Source: Bacillota bacterium
Lineage (GTDB): Bacteria; Bacillota; Dethiobacteria; DTU022; JAAZDR01
DNA length: 14,008 nt
Reading direction: 5' to 3'
NCBI GenBank assembly: GCA_012512705.1
Contig: JAAZDR010000072.1
Location: 1 to 14,008, forward strand
The position numbers and the translations under genes are program-made. The notes beneath the pieces were generated by a model, which saw only the letters and a list, made by a program, of their open reading frames with translations, had not been told where the DNA came from and made no database searches. Below are positions 1 to 8,500 of this stretch, piece after piece; position 1 is the stretch's first letter; the number at the start of each line of letters is the position of its first letter.

Positions 1-2
1 AG

Positions 3-386
3 TTCGATCGCTTTTTTACGGATTTTCCGCTTGCCTTCGCTGGCGAACATAATCTTGGTGGAATACGGGTAGATGTATATGAAACAGAAGATGAAGTTGT
101 GGCGAGCTGCGATCTCCCTGGACTGAGGAAAAAGGAAGATGTGCATATTGAAATTGTCAATAACACCTTAAATATTAGTGGGACGATCAATAAGACAGAG
201 GAAATAAAAGATGAGCGTCTCTATCGTAAAGAGCGATATGTAGGCCGTTTCCAGCGATCAATATCCCTTCCGAGCGCTGTATCAGATGAAGGGGCAAAAG
301 CCTCCTACAAAAATGGCGTTCTTGAAGTACGGATGCCCAAAAAAATGGATGCTCACAAAAAGAGGATCGACATCGATTTCCATTAA
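3..386 (+). CDS. Small heat-shock protein, Hsp20/alpha-crystallin family (5' end outside window)
   Basis: ATP-independent holdase chaperone that binds unfolding proteins in the cytoplasm. The frame is open from base 3 without a start, and residues encoded upstream of the GTG at 99 (for example GGIRVDVYETEDEVV) belong to the family. The gene therefore begins outside the window, and the GTG is not its start. The alpha-crystallin domain runs through the DLPGLRKKEDV segment and the strands NTLNISG and RFQRSISLP, to the hallmark KNGVLEVRMPK. The C-terminal tail RIDIDFH contains an I-x-I anchor, the motif that docks on a neighbouring subunit during oligomer assembly. About 127 residues are visible, close to a full sHSP of 140-150. 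The gene ends at TAA, 44 nt before a hairpin terminator. Confidence 0.93.
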   Translation, partial: FDRFFTDFPLAFAGEHNLGGIRVDVYETEDEVVASCDLPGLRKKEDVHIEIVNNTLNISGTINKTEEIKDERLYRKERYVGRFQRSISLPSAVSDEGAKASYKNGVLEVRMPKKMDAHKKRIDIDFH

Positions 387-430
387 TTACGGATTGTAAA
401 ACAGCGGTACGGTTATGCTTACGTAGATAA

Positions 431-460
431 AGTGCCTTAAAGGCACTATTTTTCTTTTCT
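431..460 (+). terminator. Rho-independent terminator of the Hsp20 gene
   Basis: AGTGCC (431-436) pairs with GGCACT (442-447) around a 5-nt loop and is followed by ATTTTTCTTTTCT. It stops the + strand Hsp20 transcript. The right arm overlaps the stop codon of the convergent methyltransferase gene. In the minus direction the T-run after the hairpin is only three bases, so two-way function would be weak. Confidence 0.8.
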
Positions 461-1345
461 ACCCACTAAAATGTCTAAATCAATACTTACCGCGGGTATC
501 TCTATCGCGTCAAAATCAATTATCTTTCTTTCTAATACAGGCCAAGATAAAGGAGTCATCCGAAATAACGATGGGATAAGTGATTGCTTTAAAGATACTA
601 TCTCGGAGACGCGGTATTTCTCTATCTTCCCAAAACCTGTCTTAAATCTTTCGGTTATACGTTGATTTGAATAATTCTTCCCCGCTGCTTCCGGATAAAG
701 CACTTCTCTTAGCTCCTTTAAGTAATCACTTCCGGGGATCACTTTTATAATCATACCATCATCTTTTTTTAACAGTCTATTAAACTCTGCATAATTTGCA
801 GGCGACAGGATGTTGAGAATTACATCAAAGGTATCCCCTTTAAAAGGACTATGGGCAAGATCAGCAACGCACCAGATCATCCCTGCATAACTCTTTGCGG
901 CAATGGAAACACCTTCTTTTGCCAGATCAATACCCACCCCTGTTACTTCAGTCCTAAAGTGAGCGGTGAGTTTATTCTTTATACGAAAGAGATGCGATCC
1001 TTCCCCACATCCTGCATCGAGGATTATCAACGTTCTTTCCTTTAACCTTTGCTTTAAACCTTTTTCTTCGCTGCAAATTAGCTCACTAATAACTTTATGT
1101 AAAGGTTCGAACAGGGCACTATCAACTACTCTCTTACGTGCTTCAAATAACTCTTTATCGTATTTGGATTTCACTGGGCGGGTCATGAAATTGACATATC
1201 CCTGTTTAGCAAGATCAAAGGTGTGCTTTGCAGCACAGACAAGGCTGCCTGAACCCTCTAAGCGCATAGAAGCAGAGCAGAGCGGGCAGCTAAAAATTGA
1301 GACAAACTGCTGTATATACTTTTCGTATCTTTCCTGTTTCTTCAT
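446..1345 (-). CDS. 23S rRNA (guanine-N1)-methyltransferase, RlmA family
   Basis: SAM-dependent methyltransferase predicted to methylate N1 of a guanine in hairpin 35 of 23S rRNA. The N-terminal zinc site is Cys20, Cys23, Cys37 and His41 in the pattern CPLC...C-x3-H, followed by FDLAKQGYVNFM, which matches the RlmA/TlrB signature. SAM motif I is LDAGCGEGSHL (109-119), with an acidic strand end at Asp140 (GVGIDLA). The usual length is 270-290 residues, and this start gives 299. ATG at 1345 is preferred over the in-frame GTG at 1360. GAGGTG lies directly on that GTG, so it could only serve as a ribosome site for the ATG, although its spacing of about 12-14 nt is long. In E. coli the family modifies G745. 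Gram-positive members (RlmAII) usually modify G748, so the exact base is not certain. No convincing promoter is visible in the 100 nt upstream. Confidence 0.85.
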   Translation of the reverse strand: MKKQERYEKYIQQFVSIFSCPLCSASMRLEGSGSLVCAAKHTFDLAKQGYVNFMTRPVKSKYDKELFEARKRVVDSALFEPLHKVISELICSEEKGLKQRLKERTLIILDAGCGEGSHLFRIKNKLTAHFRTEVTGVGIDLAKEGVSIAAKSYAGMIWCVADLAHSPFKGDTFDVILNILSPANYAEFNRLLKKDDGMIIKVIPGSDYLKELREVLYPEAAGKNYSNQRITERFKTGFGKIEKYRVSEIVSLKQSLIPSLFRMTPLSWPVLERKIIDFDAIEIPAVSIDLDILVGRKEK

Positions 1346-1463
1346 TTTAAAAGGAGACACCTCAATACTACATAATTTATAAATGTTATCACAGCCAATA
1401 AGCTCTTCAGAGATGAAAAGACCGTCTTCCCATGGTTGACCTTAACCTTTTTATTGTAGATTT

Positions 1464-2663
1464 TTATCTTAATAGCATTTTAAGCCTGATAATTCTTTCC
1501 ACACTCTCCTCGACGCGCTCTACATCAAGCTCCCCCTGCCGTACAGCTTCTATTAACCTATTTAAGGTCTCTTCCTGCTGCTCCCGATGGTGTGACACTA
1601 GAACAATATCAGCACCTGCCCGCACTGCAGCGAGCGCCGCTTCTCCCAGGTCGTAGTTTTCGGCAATCGCATCCATTTCAAGATCATCGGTGATAATCAA
1701 GCCCTGAAACCAAAACTCATTGCGTAAAATACCGGTCAAGATTTCCTGGGAGAGAGTTGCTGGCTTATTGGCATCCAATTGAGGGAAGATGATGTGGGCT
1801 GTCATAATCGCTTCTGCCCCGCTTGCAATCGCGTCTTTAAAGGGGACAAACTCAAAATGATCAAGTCGTTCGCGGCTGTGTTTCACTACCGGTAGTTCTA
1901 TATGCGAATCTTGATGCGTATCCCCATGGCCGGGAAAATGCTTCACCACAGAGACGATGTTTTCGCTCTGCAGCCCTTTCATCGTTGCTACTCCGAGCTT
2001 GCTGACAACGGCTGGATTATCGCCAAAAGATCTGTCCCCGATCACATCATTTTCGGGGTTGCTGAGGATATCGAGCACTGGGGCAAAGTTCATGTTAAAT
2101 CCAAATTTTTTCAGCTCCGTGCCGATTGACTTTCCAATGCTAAACGAATAATCTGGATCGTTTTCTCGTCCGATCTCTAAATTAGAAGGAAATTTCGGCG
2201 AGCTTTCCGGCAGGCGACTGATCCGCCCTCCTTCTTCATCCACCGCGATAAAAAGAGGCAGCCTGTTTACTTCATTAACCGCCTTCAAGTTGGCGATCAG
2301 CGCCTTTAGCTGTTTGGCATCGTTTATATTTCTTTCATAGAGGATCAGTCCACCAACCCGCTTTTCCCTGATCATCTCCTCGATATGCTCATCAACTACG
2401 GTATTGTCAAAACCGACCATCACCAGTTGACCTATTTTTTCTTCCAAGGTCATCTCTTTCAGCAGTGCTGCTGCGTCGTCTTTTTTCTCCGGCTCTCCTT
2501 TTCCCTCTGGCATGCTTGTTCCCTCTTCATTGCCAGGGACCTGCTCTTCTTGGCCGTTTTGTTCTTCTTCGGGCCTAGCCTCCCTCTCCTGGTTAATGCA
2601 GCCCGGCAGCACTATCAAAACCACAACTAAAAAAATTATGCACAGCAATTGCTTTGGTTTCAT
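1464..2663 (-). CDS. nagZ: Lipoprotein beta-N-acetylhexosaminidase, glycoside hydrolase family 3 (NagZ/YbbD type)
   Basis: Predicted exo-hexosaminidase that removes GlcNAc from muropeptides during cell-wall turnover, tethered outside the membrane. Residues 1-22 form a signal peptide with lipobox LPGC (lipidated Cys22). Residues 23-65 are an acidic Glu/Gln/Gly/Pro-rich spacer. The GH3 barrel begins near 70. The NagZ active-site loop KHFPGHGDT (241-249) leads to Asp252 and His254, the Asp-His dyad typical of NagZ. The nucleophile is expected at Asp326 in IITDDLEM. The length of 399 aa suits a single-domain NagZ with a tether, lacking the C-terminal domain of larger YbbD proteins. ATG at 2663 is chosen over the in-frame TTG at 2684 because a GGAG ribosome site lies 8 nt before it and the signal peptide then starts as MKPKQLL. 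The upstream DHHW pseudogene is on the same strand, 51 nt away. Confidence 0.9.
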   Translation of the reverse strand: MKPKQLLCIIFLVVVLIVLPGCINQEREARPEEEQNGQEEQVPGNEEGTSMPEGKGEPEKKDDAAALLKEMTLEEKIGQLVMVGFDNTVVDEHIEEMIREKRVGGLILYERNINDAKQLKALIANLKAVNEVNRLPLFIAVDEEGGRISRLPESSPKFPSNLEIGRENDPDYSFSIGKSIGTELKKFGFNMNFAPVLDILSNPENDVIGDRSFGDNPAVVSKLGVATMKGLQSENIVSVVKHFPGHGDTHQDSHIELPVVKHSRERLDHFEFVPFKDAIASGAEAIMTAHIIFPQLDANKPATLSQEILTGILRNEFWFQGLIITDDLEMDAIAENYDLGEAALAAVRAGADIVLVSHHREQQEETLNRLIEAVRQGELDVERVEESVERIIRLKMLLR

Positions 2664-2675
2664 CGTCTCCACTCC
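2664..2675 (-). promoter_or_regulatory. Ribosome binding site that sets the nagZ start
   Basis: GGAGTGGAGACG directly precedes the ATG at 2663, with GGAG 8 nt upstream. It favours this start over the TTG seven codons earlier. Confidence 0.7.
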
Positions 2676-2714
2676 AATTTTCAAACTAAGCTATAAAGGT
2701 CTGACCCTTAAATA

Positions 2715-3883
2715 CTAATTTTCATTCACTGCTAATTTTACTACCGATCGATCCTCGGCAAAGGAGAGCGCACTATAAAGGATTAAAACCTCTGTAAAAT
2801 TATTCTGCTCAACATATCGTAGAAGATTGTCGTTAAAGAAACGCAGATCAATAAGATGGATCTCAGCATAATGATTCACCAGAAAAGGGACAAAGGAATG
2901 CGCATAAGAATCCTTAATTACCAGCAGTTTTCTCCCTGTATCTATTCTGGTGCGGATCTTTACCAGTGAATGGTTTCCATCAAGAAATACGCGGTATTGA
3001 TCTTTTTTTGTAGGTGTTTTCTTTCATACAGACAATCGCTAACCCTTCCTTCATCTACATATTCAACCTCAACGTAACCGATGTATTCATCTTGAGGCAG
3101 AAAAAGATAAATCGCATCGGGTTTTATAAAACGCCAACCGCTTTTAGAGTATAGTGTACCATAAAAACTGTCACTTACTTGCGTAACTTTAAATCATTCA
3201 AATCAAGAGCCTCGAAACCCATTTGTTCAGCTGCCTTTTGATAAGCATAGTATGCGCCCTTGGTAGTCCAGTGATGATCTGTGCGGTAATATATATATTC
3301 TTCTTTATGTGCAGTGAGGGTTTGGTAAACATCGATCAGTGTTATCCTGGTGGTCGAAAACCGTCCAGCCACAAGCGGCCTAATATCAGCTGTATCCGTT
3401 GCAGCCGCAGCAAAAGGCGGCAACCTGTCAACTAAGATATGTACTGCATTGGGAGCAAGCAAAAAATAGACGGGGACGGGGTGAATCCTCTCACAAAAAC
3501 AGTTGAGCGCTTCCATATTTCTTTCTAACAAGGCACGGTCAAGCTTTTCCGGCTTTTGCAGGAGATAGCCGTCTTTGCCCAAAAAGACACCGTTATCATC
3601 CTTTTTCTGCAAAATAAGCTCACTGGCAGATTTGATCGCTATCCACGTTTCCCGCAAAGGAAATTGATCACTGAGGTAGCTTTCGTATGCCTCAGTTAAT
3701 TTGCCAGAAAATAATCTTTCCCATGAAAAATCCGGTTTTGTTTGTAGCATCCGATTTTCTGCATCAGAGAAAGTCTGCTCTGGCATTAATGCTTGCGCTT
3801 CGATGTTTTTGCGGCAGGAACAAGACGCCCGGCTCACCCCAAGCGTAAAATAGCAGGCTGAAAATGAATACAGAAAAGGTGAT
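2715..3883 (-). pseudogene. DHHW-family (AlgX/AlgJ-like) polysaccharide O-acetylation protein, broken by frameshifts
   Basis: DHHW proteins have an SGNH-hydrolase-like fold and normally act outside the membrane beside an MBOAT acyltransferase in exopolysaccharide acetylation. Four pieces in different frames give one protein of about 390 residues, the usual length. Piece 1 is a membrane anchor ITFSVFIFSLLFYAWG (3836-3883). Piece 2 is the longest frame (about 3810 to 3175), with PEQTFSDAENR, DQFPLRETW and the name motif YRTDHHW (DHHW at 3268-3279). Piece 3 has QVSDSFYGTLYSKSGW (about 3195-3010). Piece 4 has VFLDGNHSLVKI, KDSYAHSFVPFL with the expected catalytic serine, and LIDLRFF, ending at TAG 2715. 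The joins are consistent with one-base losses in homopolymers: A5 near 3808, T3 near 3190, and A7 at 3003-3009. No start codon exists in the anchor frame and no MBOAT partner is nearby. Real decay and draft-sequence indels cannot be separated here. Confidence 0.82.
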
Positions 3884-3906
3884 GGCCGCGTCTTACCCGA
3901 TTATCG

Positions 3907-4143
3907 TTGAAGACGACTTTTTTTATTGAAGATAATGGCTGCGGTATTTCAGAAGCTGATCTTCCGCACATTAAAGAAAAATTTTACAAAGGCAAATCTA
4001 GCAACTCGCAAAATGGACTTGGTCTTTCTATCGCTGATGAGATCATTAGGCTGATGAAAGGAGAACTGGAGATCCATAGCGAGCTCCACAAGGGGACAAA
4101 AGTGACGATCACCTTACCGAAAGAAGAGATGAATAGCCAATGA
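3907..4143 (+). pseudogene. C-terminal remnant of a sensor histidine kinase
   Basis: The fragment holds only the end of a HATPase_c ATP-binding domain. The G1 box is IEDNGCGI, the F-box region is HIKEKFYKGK, the G2 box is NGLGLSIA, and the last strand is GTKVTITLP. The sensor region, the phospho-accepting His box and the N box are absent. None of the three + frames upstream (3841-3906) encodes them, so this is a true truncation rather than a single frameshift. It cannot work as a kinase. The open frame could begin at a TTG at 3907, but no ribosome site is seen. Its TGA overlaps the ATG of the next gene (ATGA, 4140-4143), the usual sign of translational coupling, so kinase and lipoprotein were probably one operon before the loss. 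No response regulator is in the window. Confidence 0.8.
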
Positions 4144-4559
4144 AAAAAATTAATGTGATTATAATCGCCTTACTGCTTATTGTTCTGGCAGCAGGGTGCG
4201 TGGGGCAGAGCACTGATGCCGCCCTGAAGATCACCCCGCCACGAAACCTTAAGCTCCCGCTGCAAGGGAACTTGGAAAGTTGTTTCCCGGCTGGAGCAGG
4301 ATGGGGAAACAAAACATCTTTCTGCGCCAAACGTTGAATCAGAGGCATATCTCCTTTACCATCATCGGGCTTACCCACCGAACTTTCATTTAAAGAAATA
4401 ATTGTATATAAAATGGCAGAAGAAAACCTCGTCGATCCCCCTCTGGAAATAATCCCTTTAAAGGACGGCGAGGAAGTAATTATGGACGAATGGGCTAGCG
4501 GCCATTATGTAGAGAACTGGACGCTCACTTTTCAAGCCCATCTCGCCAACCTTAACTAA
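4140..4559 (+). pseudogene. Small lipoprotein of unknown function, frameshifted twice
   Basis: The product starts MKKINVIIIALLLIV, with lipobox LAAGC, so it would be an exported lipoprotein. After residue ~42 the frame fails. Shifting by one base near 4266-4268 (a GGG run) restores GTWKVVSRLEQDGETKHL, SAPNVESEAYLLYHHRAY and PPNFHLK. A second shift at the AAA run 4392-4394 restores EIIVYKMAEENLVDPPLEI, PLKDGEEVIMDEW and NWTLTFQAHLANLN, ending at TAA 4557-4559. The two shifts cancel, so the start and final stop are in the same frame. The repaired product is about 140 residues. I do not recognise the family. The coupling to a histidine kinase suggests a sensory or signalling accessory protein, which is inference. 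It may also have lost a longer C-terminus. Confidence 0.68.
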
Positions 4560-4586
4560 CCTAGACAATTAGTCCTTGTGAAAACT

Positions 4587-5489
4587 TTATATTAGCGATG
4601 TGCTAAAATATCTTTCGACCCTGTCTGGCAAAACAGTGACTATTCTCTTCTCTGAGCCATATTTTTCAGCTGCTTTGACCGCAGCCCAGACATTGGCCCC
4701 GGAAGAGGTGCCGACCAGCGCTCCCTGGATTTTAGCCAAATCCCTGGCTATTTGAATAGCGTCATCATCTGTAACTTCGATAACTTCATCAATCAAGCTA
4801 ACATCGAGGACATCGGGAATAAAACCATCACCGATTCCCTGAATCTTATGCAATCCAGGTTCATGACCTAGAAGTGCAGAAACGTTTTTCGGTTCCACCG
4901 CGATGACTTTAGCTGAAGGATTCCTTTCTTTAATAAACTTGCCAATGCCGCCCAGAGTTCCCCCGCTGCCTAGCCCGGAAACAAAGATATCCACGTCGTT
5001 CTCCATCTGCTCCCATATTTCCACAGCTGTTGTCAGATAATGAGTCTTAGGGTTATCCGGGTTTTCAAACTGCTGAGGGACAAATATGTGTGGATCCTTT
5101 GCTAGCTGTCTTTTAACTTCTTCCACTGCTCCGCCGACACTTTCTTCCGCTGGAGTCAGAATTAGTTCGCCACCTAAAGCCCTAATAATCTTTTTTCTTT
5201 CCTAGCTCATATTTTCAGGCATAACAATAACAACCCGGTATCCTTTTTGCACGCCAACTAAAGTAATACCGATGCCGGTATTCCCTGAAGTAGGCTCCAT
5301 AATGGTCATACCGGGTTTTAGAACTCCTTTAGCCTCTGCCTGTTCAATCATATACTTAGCGACCCTGTCTTTGATACTGCCGCCGGGATTTAAATACTCT
5401 GCTTTGGCAAAGATATTCAACCCTGTAAGCTTCTTTAAGCTGATTAACGGCGTTTGACCGATAATATCCAATATACTTTCTGTTATCAT
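4587..5489 (-). pseudogene. cysK: Cysteine synthase (O-acetylserine sulfhydrylase) with an in-frame TAG
   Basis: A fold-type II PLP enzyme that makes cysteine from O-acetylserine and sulfide in the cytoplasm. The frame is continuous for 300 codons except for codon 96, TAG at 5202-5204, between PENMS and ERKKIIRALGGEL. Relatives have Leu or Ile there (MSLER/MSIER), so a single TTG-to-TAG change would explain it. The PLP lysine is Lys40 in NPGGSIKDR. The substrate loop TSGNTG is at 67-72, and the phosphate loop is GSGGTLGG. Near the end, VLPDRVERYFS replaces the usual D-[ST]-G-E-R-Y-[LF]-S, a second unusual site. The ATG at 5489 has a GGAGGG ribosome site 8 nt upstream. Length is otherwise normal for CysK (about 300-310). 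As written, translation gives a 95-residue N-terminal fragment that would be inactive. A sequencing error is possible. Confidence 0.85.
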
Positions 5490-5598
5490 CGCTTAATCCC
5501 TCCATTTTTTATACTGTCTATGAGCATTCATTTCAGCGTTACTTTTCCACAGCAGTATTCCAGAAAAGAATTTAGCACAAAAAAAGCACTTAGGCAAG

Positions 5599-8500
5599 CT
5601 AACGCAAATAATCAAAAAGACTTGTCTGTTTGTACTGCTGAAACTCTTTCTTTGGTATAAAAGCACTTTCTCTTGTTAACTGCTCTGCAGGAATATCTGC
5701 AATAAAAGGCGATGGTGGCGCATCACTGGAATTAATTAGAATTAGTTCATCTCTAGCCCTAGTCATCCCTACATAGAAAAGCCGCCTTTCTTCATCGAGG
5801 TCGCAATCGGAACTGCTGTTCCTTAAAGGAATAGCACCATCGTTTACGCCGCAGATAAACACGCGGGAAAACTCAAGACCTTTTGAGCCGTGGATGGTCA
5901 TTAAGGATACCGCATCCGGGGTATAAATTTTACTCCCACTGCGGAAAATATCGCTTTCCCGCCCTAACACCAAGCTATGTATAAAGGAGGGCAGATCATC
6001 ATACGTCACGGATGTATTTAATAACATCTCCATTGATCTCTCTTCCGATAGGTTGTTGTCCTTAATCCAGGCTTCAATAATCTCCACCGGCTTTTCTTTA
6101 TTAATTCGTCCTTCATATTTCCCCCACAGTTCAATCAACTTTCGACTTTTGTCTGCTTTGTCCGGCAACTGACCAAGTAAAGGGCTGATTTCTTCTATAA
6201 TCTTGGCAAGTGCCGGCAAACCTTTCTCGGAGGCAGAGTAATGATCAAGGATTTTTTCTCTAAGTTCAGTAGAATATAGATGCTCTGCTCTTAGGCATAT
6301 TAATAGAGAAGGGATATTGCTAGGATTAAGTAAAAAATGAAAAAAAGCGATGGTCTTACGTACCGGTTCCTCTGCAAGAAACTCATCCCGTCCGACAACC
6401 ACATACGGGATTCCCTCCTCTGACAGGCACCGCTCAAGAATCTCTGCCTGCCGGTTTGTACGGTAGAGAACAGCAATATCGGAAAATCCCTGCAGCTTTC
6501 TTCTTTCTAACCCCTTCCTTTCAGGTACAGGTAAGACAGGCTTATGGGCAGCAAGCATATCAATACCGCCAACCATACGGCCTATCTCCTTGGTAACAAA
6601 AAGCGCCTCCGAGAACCGACCCCTGACTTCTACCAAACGAACTCTCATCCCGTTGCCTCTTACTGCTTCTAGCGAACCGGCAAGCCTGCCGTTCGTTCCC
6701 ACAGCTTCAACTTTTGAAATTACTGAACTGGCAGAGCCGATTATTTCCGTTGTTGAACGATAATTCTGTGTGAGACGAATGTTTTGCATACCGGGGAAAT
6801 CTTTTTTAAACCTTTCAAAAAAACGAAAGTCCGAACCTCTAAATCCATAGATAGACTGGTGAGGATCACCGATAATGAAAATACTATCACTCTTCCTGCC
6901 CCATTCTCTTAACAGGCGGTATTGGACTGCGTTTAGATCTTGGAATTCGTCCACAAGCAAGTGTTTAAATGCGCTTTCCAGTTGCTTAGACATTGAACTG
7001 CCTTCAATCTTTCTCTCCTCAAACTGGCGAAGAACTACGAGAAGGAGATCATCGAAATCCATAACGCCAAAACGTTTAAGCTGTTCTTCGTATCTAGCAA
7101 TAAGGGCGGGAACCTCACCACCGAACGATACACCATTTTTAAACAGTGAAATCTTTCTTTTAGCCTCCCGCGCCGAGATTTCCAAGTCCATATCCTCTAT
7201 AATCTCGGCGATTATCGAAAGAGCATTGTATTCATCAATAAGATGTATATTGTCCCTGCCCTCCAAGGCGGATAAAATCTGCAGGCAGATAGAGTGGAAA
7301 GTGCCAATAGTCATCTTATCTACTATCTGTTTATCTCTGAAGTGTGCTTCGAGACGGAGACGCATCTCTTCAGCTGCCTTATTGGTAAAAGTAACAGAAG
7401 TAATATGCGCAGGATCTATACCACCTTTTTCAACCAGGTAGGCGATCCGGGAGACCAGTGTTTTTGTTTTCCCTGTTCCTGGATCAGCGATAACGGAAAT
7501 CGCCCTGCTGGTTGAAGAAACGGCCTCCCACTGTTTGTTATTCAACCCGTAGGGGTTGTCAACAGAAATATTACCTACCTTTTCATTCCTTTGTCCAGGA
7601 AAGAAACTTTCCATTAAAGGCTGTCTCGAAGCAGGCACAGAATCTTGTTTTCTTTTTTGTTTGCGCTGTCCTTCTTTAAAAAAGGACAGCTGGCCGGAAA
7701 TTTTATCGATTTCGCTTTTATCTATGATCTTGATTTTACCGTATTCCCCATCAAATCCAGGCAGTATCTCCACCTTACCACATCTTAGCCTGCGAATAGC
7801 TTCTGCTACACACGGTCCTGCCACCAGCCGAATATCGCTAAGCGCTGCCTCACGGAGTACATAAAAGTCAGGCCCAAGCTCCCTTATCAGCTCAAGATAA
7901 GTATCTTGTGCTTTTTTACTGGCAGTGGTGTAGCCGAGGGCAGCCGCAATTACCTCCATTAGCGGCACAAGACTTTCAAAAGGCCTTGCCGAAGCAGGAA
8001 CAAACCCTTCTTCCCGGTCAGCCAGCTCTTCAACACGATGAAGAACCCCAACAGTGATTCTGCCGCCGCACACAGGACAGATCCCTTTTGCCGCAATTGT
8101 CTGAGCGGGTTTCCAGCATATCTTGCATTTCCGATGGCCGTCAAAGTGGTATTTACCCTCTTCTGGGAAGAACTCGATCGTACCTTTAAATTTCTTACTA
8201 CCGCAATTTCTTAAAGCGTCCAATATGCCCTCGTACGAGAGGACAGTATCAAAAATGTTTGCTTCTCTACCTAGTTTTGCAGGGGAATGGGCATCAGAGT
8301 TAGAAACCAAAGCATATTTATCCAGTGCAGATAGACGCCAATTCATGGGCGGGTCGGAAGAAAGACCTGTCTCCAAAGCAAAAATATGCTCTGTAAGGTC
8401 TTCAAAGCATTCTTCAATTCTGTCAAATCCTGAATAAGCTCCATACAAAGAAAAATGTGGCGTCCAAATATGAGCTGGAATGAAAATCGCTCTGGGGCAG

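Noticed and set aside
1361..1463. Promoter for the methyltransferase or terminator for nagZ in the gap
   Set aside because: Only weak AT-rich -10-like strings and a 4-bp inverted repeat are visible, so nothing can be supported.
2676..2714. GGTCAGACC near-palindrome upstream of nagZ as an operator
   Set aside because: It is short, imperfect and single, with no promoter aligned to it.
4109..4378. Open frame on the minus strand opposite the lipoprotein
   Set aside because: It is antisense to the kinase and lipoprotein remnants, which have clear family or lipobox signals, while this frame has none.
5202..5204. TAG in cysK as a pyrrolysine codon
   Set aside because: The site is Leu or Ile in relatives, the enzyme family is not known to use pyrrolysine, and no pyl gene is in the window.
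5508..5536. Promoter-like CTGAAA-17-TATAAA before cysK on the minus strand
   Set aside because: The transcript would start inside the GGAGGG ribosome site at 5498-5503, so it cannot serve the gene as arranged.
5575..5589. GCAC-A7-GCAC near the end of the helicase gene as a terminator
   Set aside because: The two GCAC copies are direct, not inverted, and no stable stem precedes the T-run on the minus strand.
6875..7441. Open frame of 188 codons on the + strand
   Set aside because: Antisense to the helicase domain of the EndoQ-UvrD gene. It is Ser/Arg-rich, as such shadows usually are, with no family signature.
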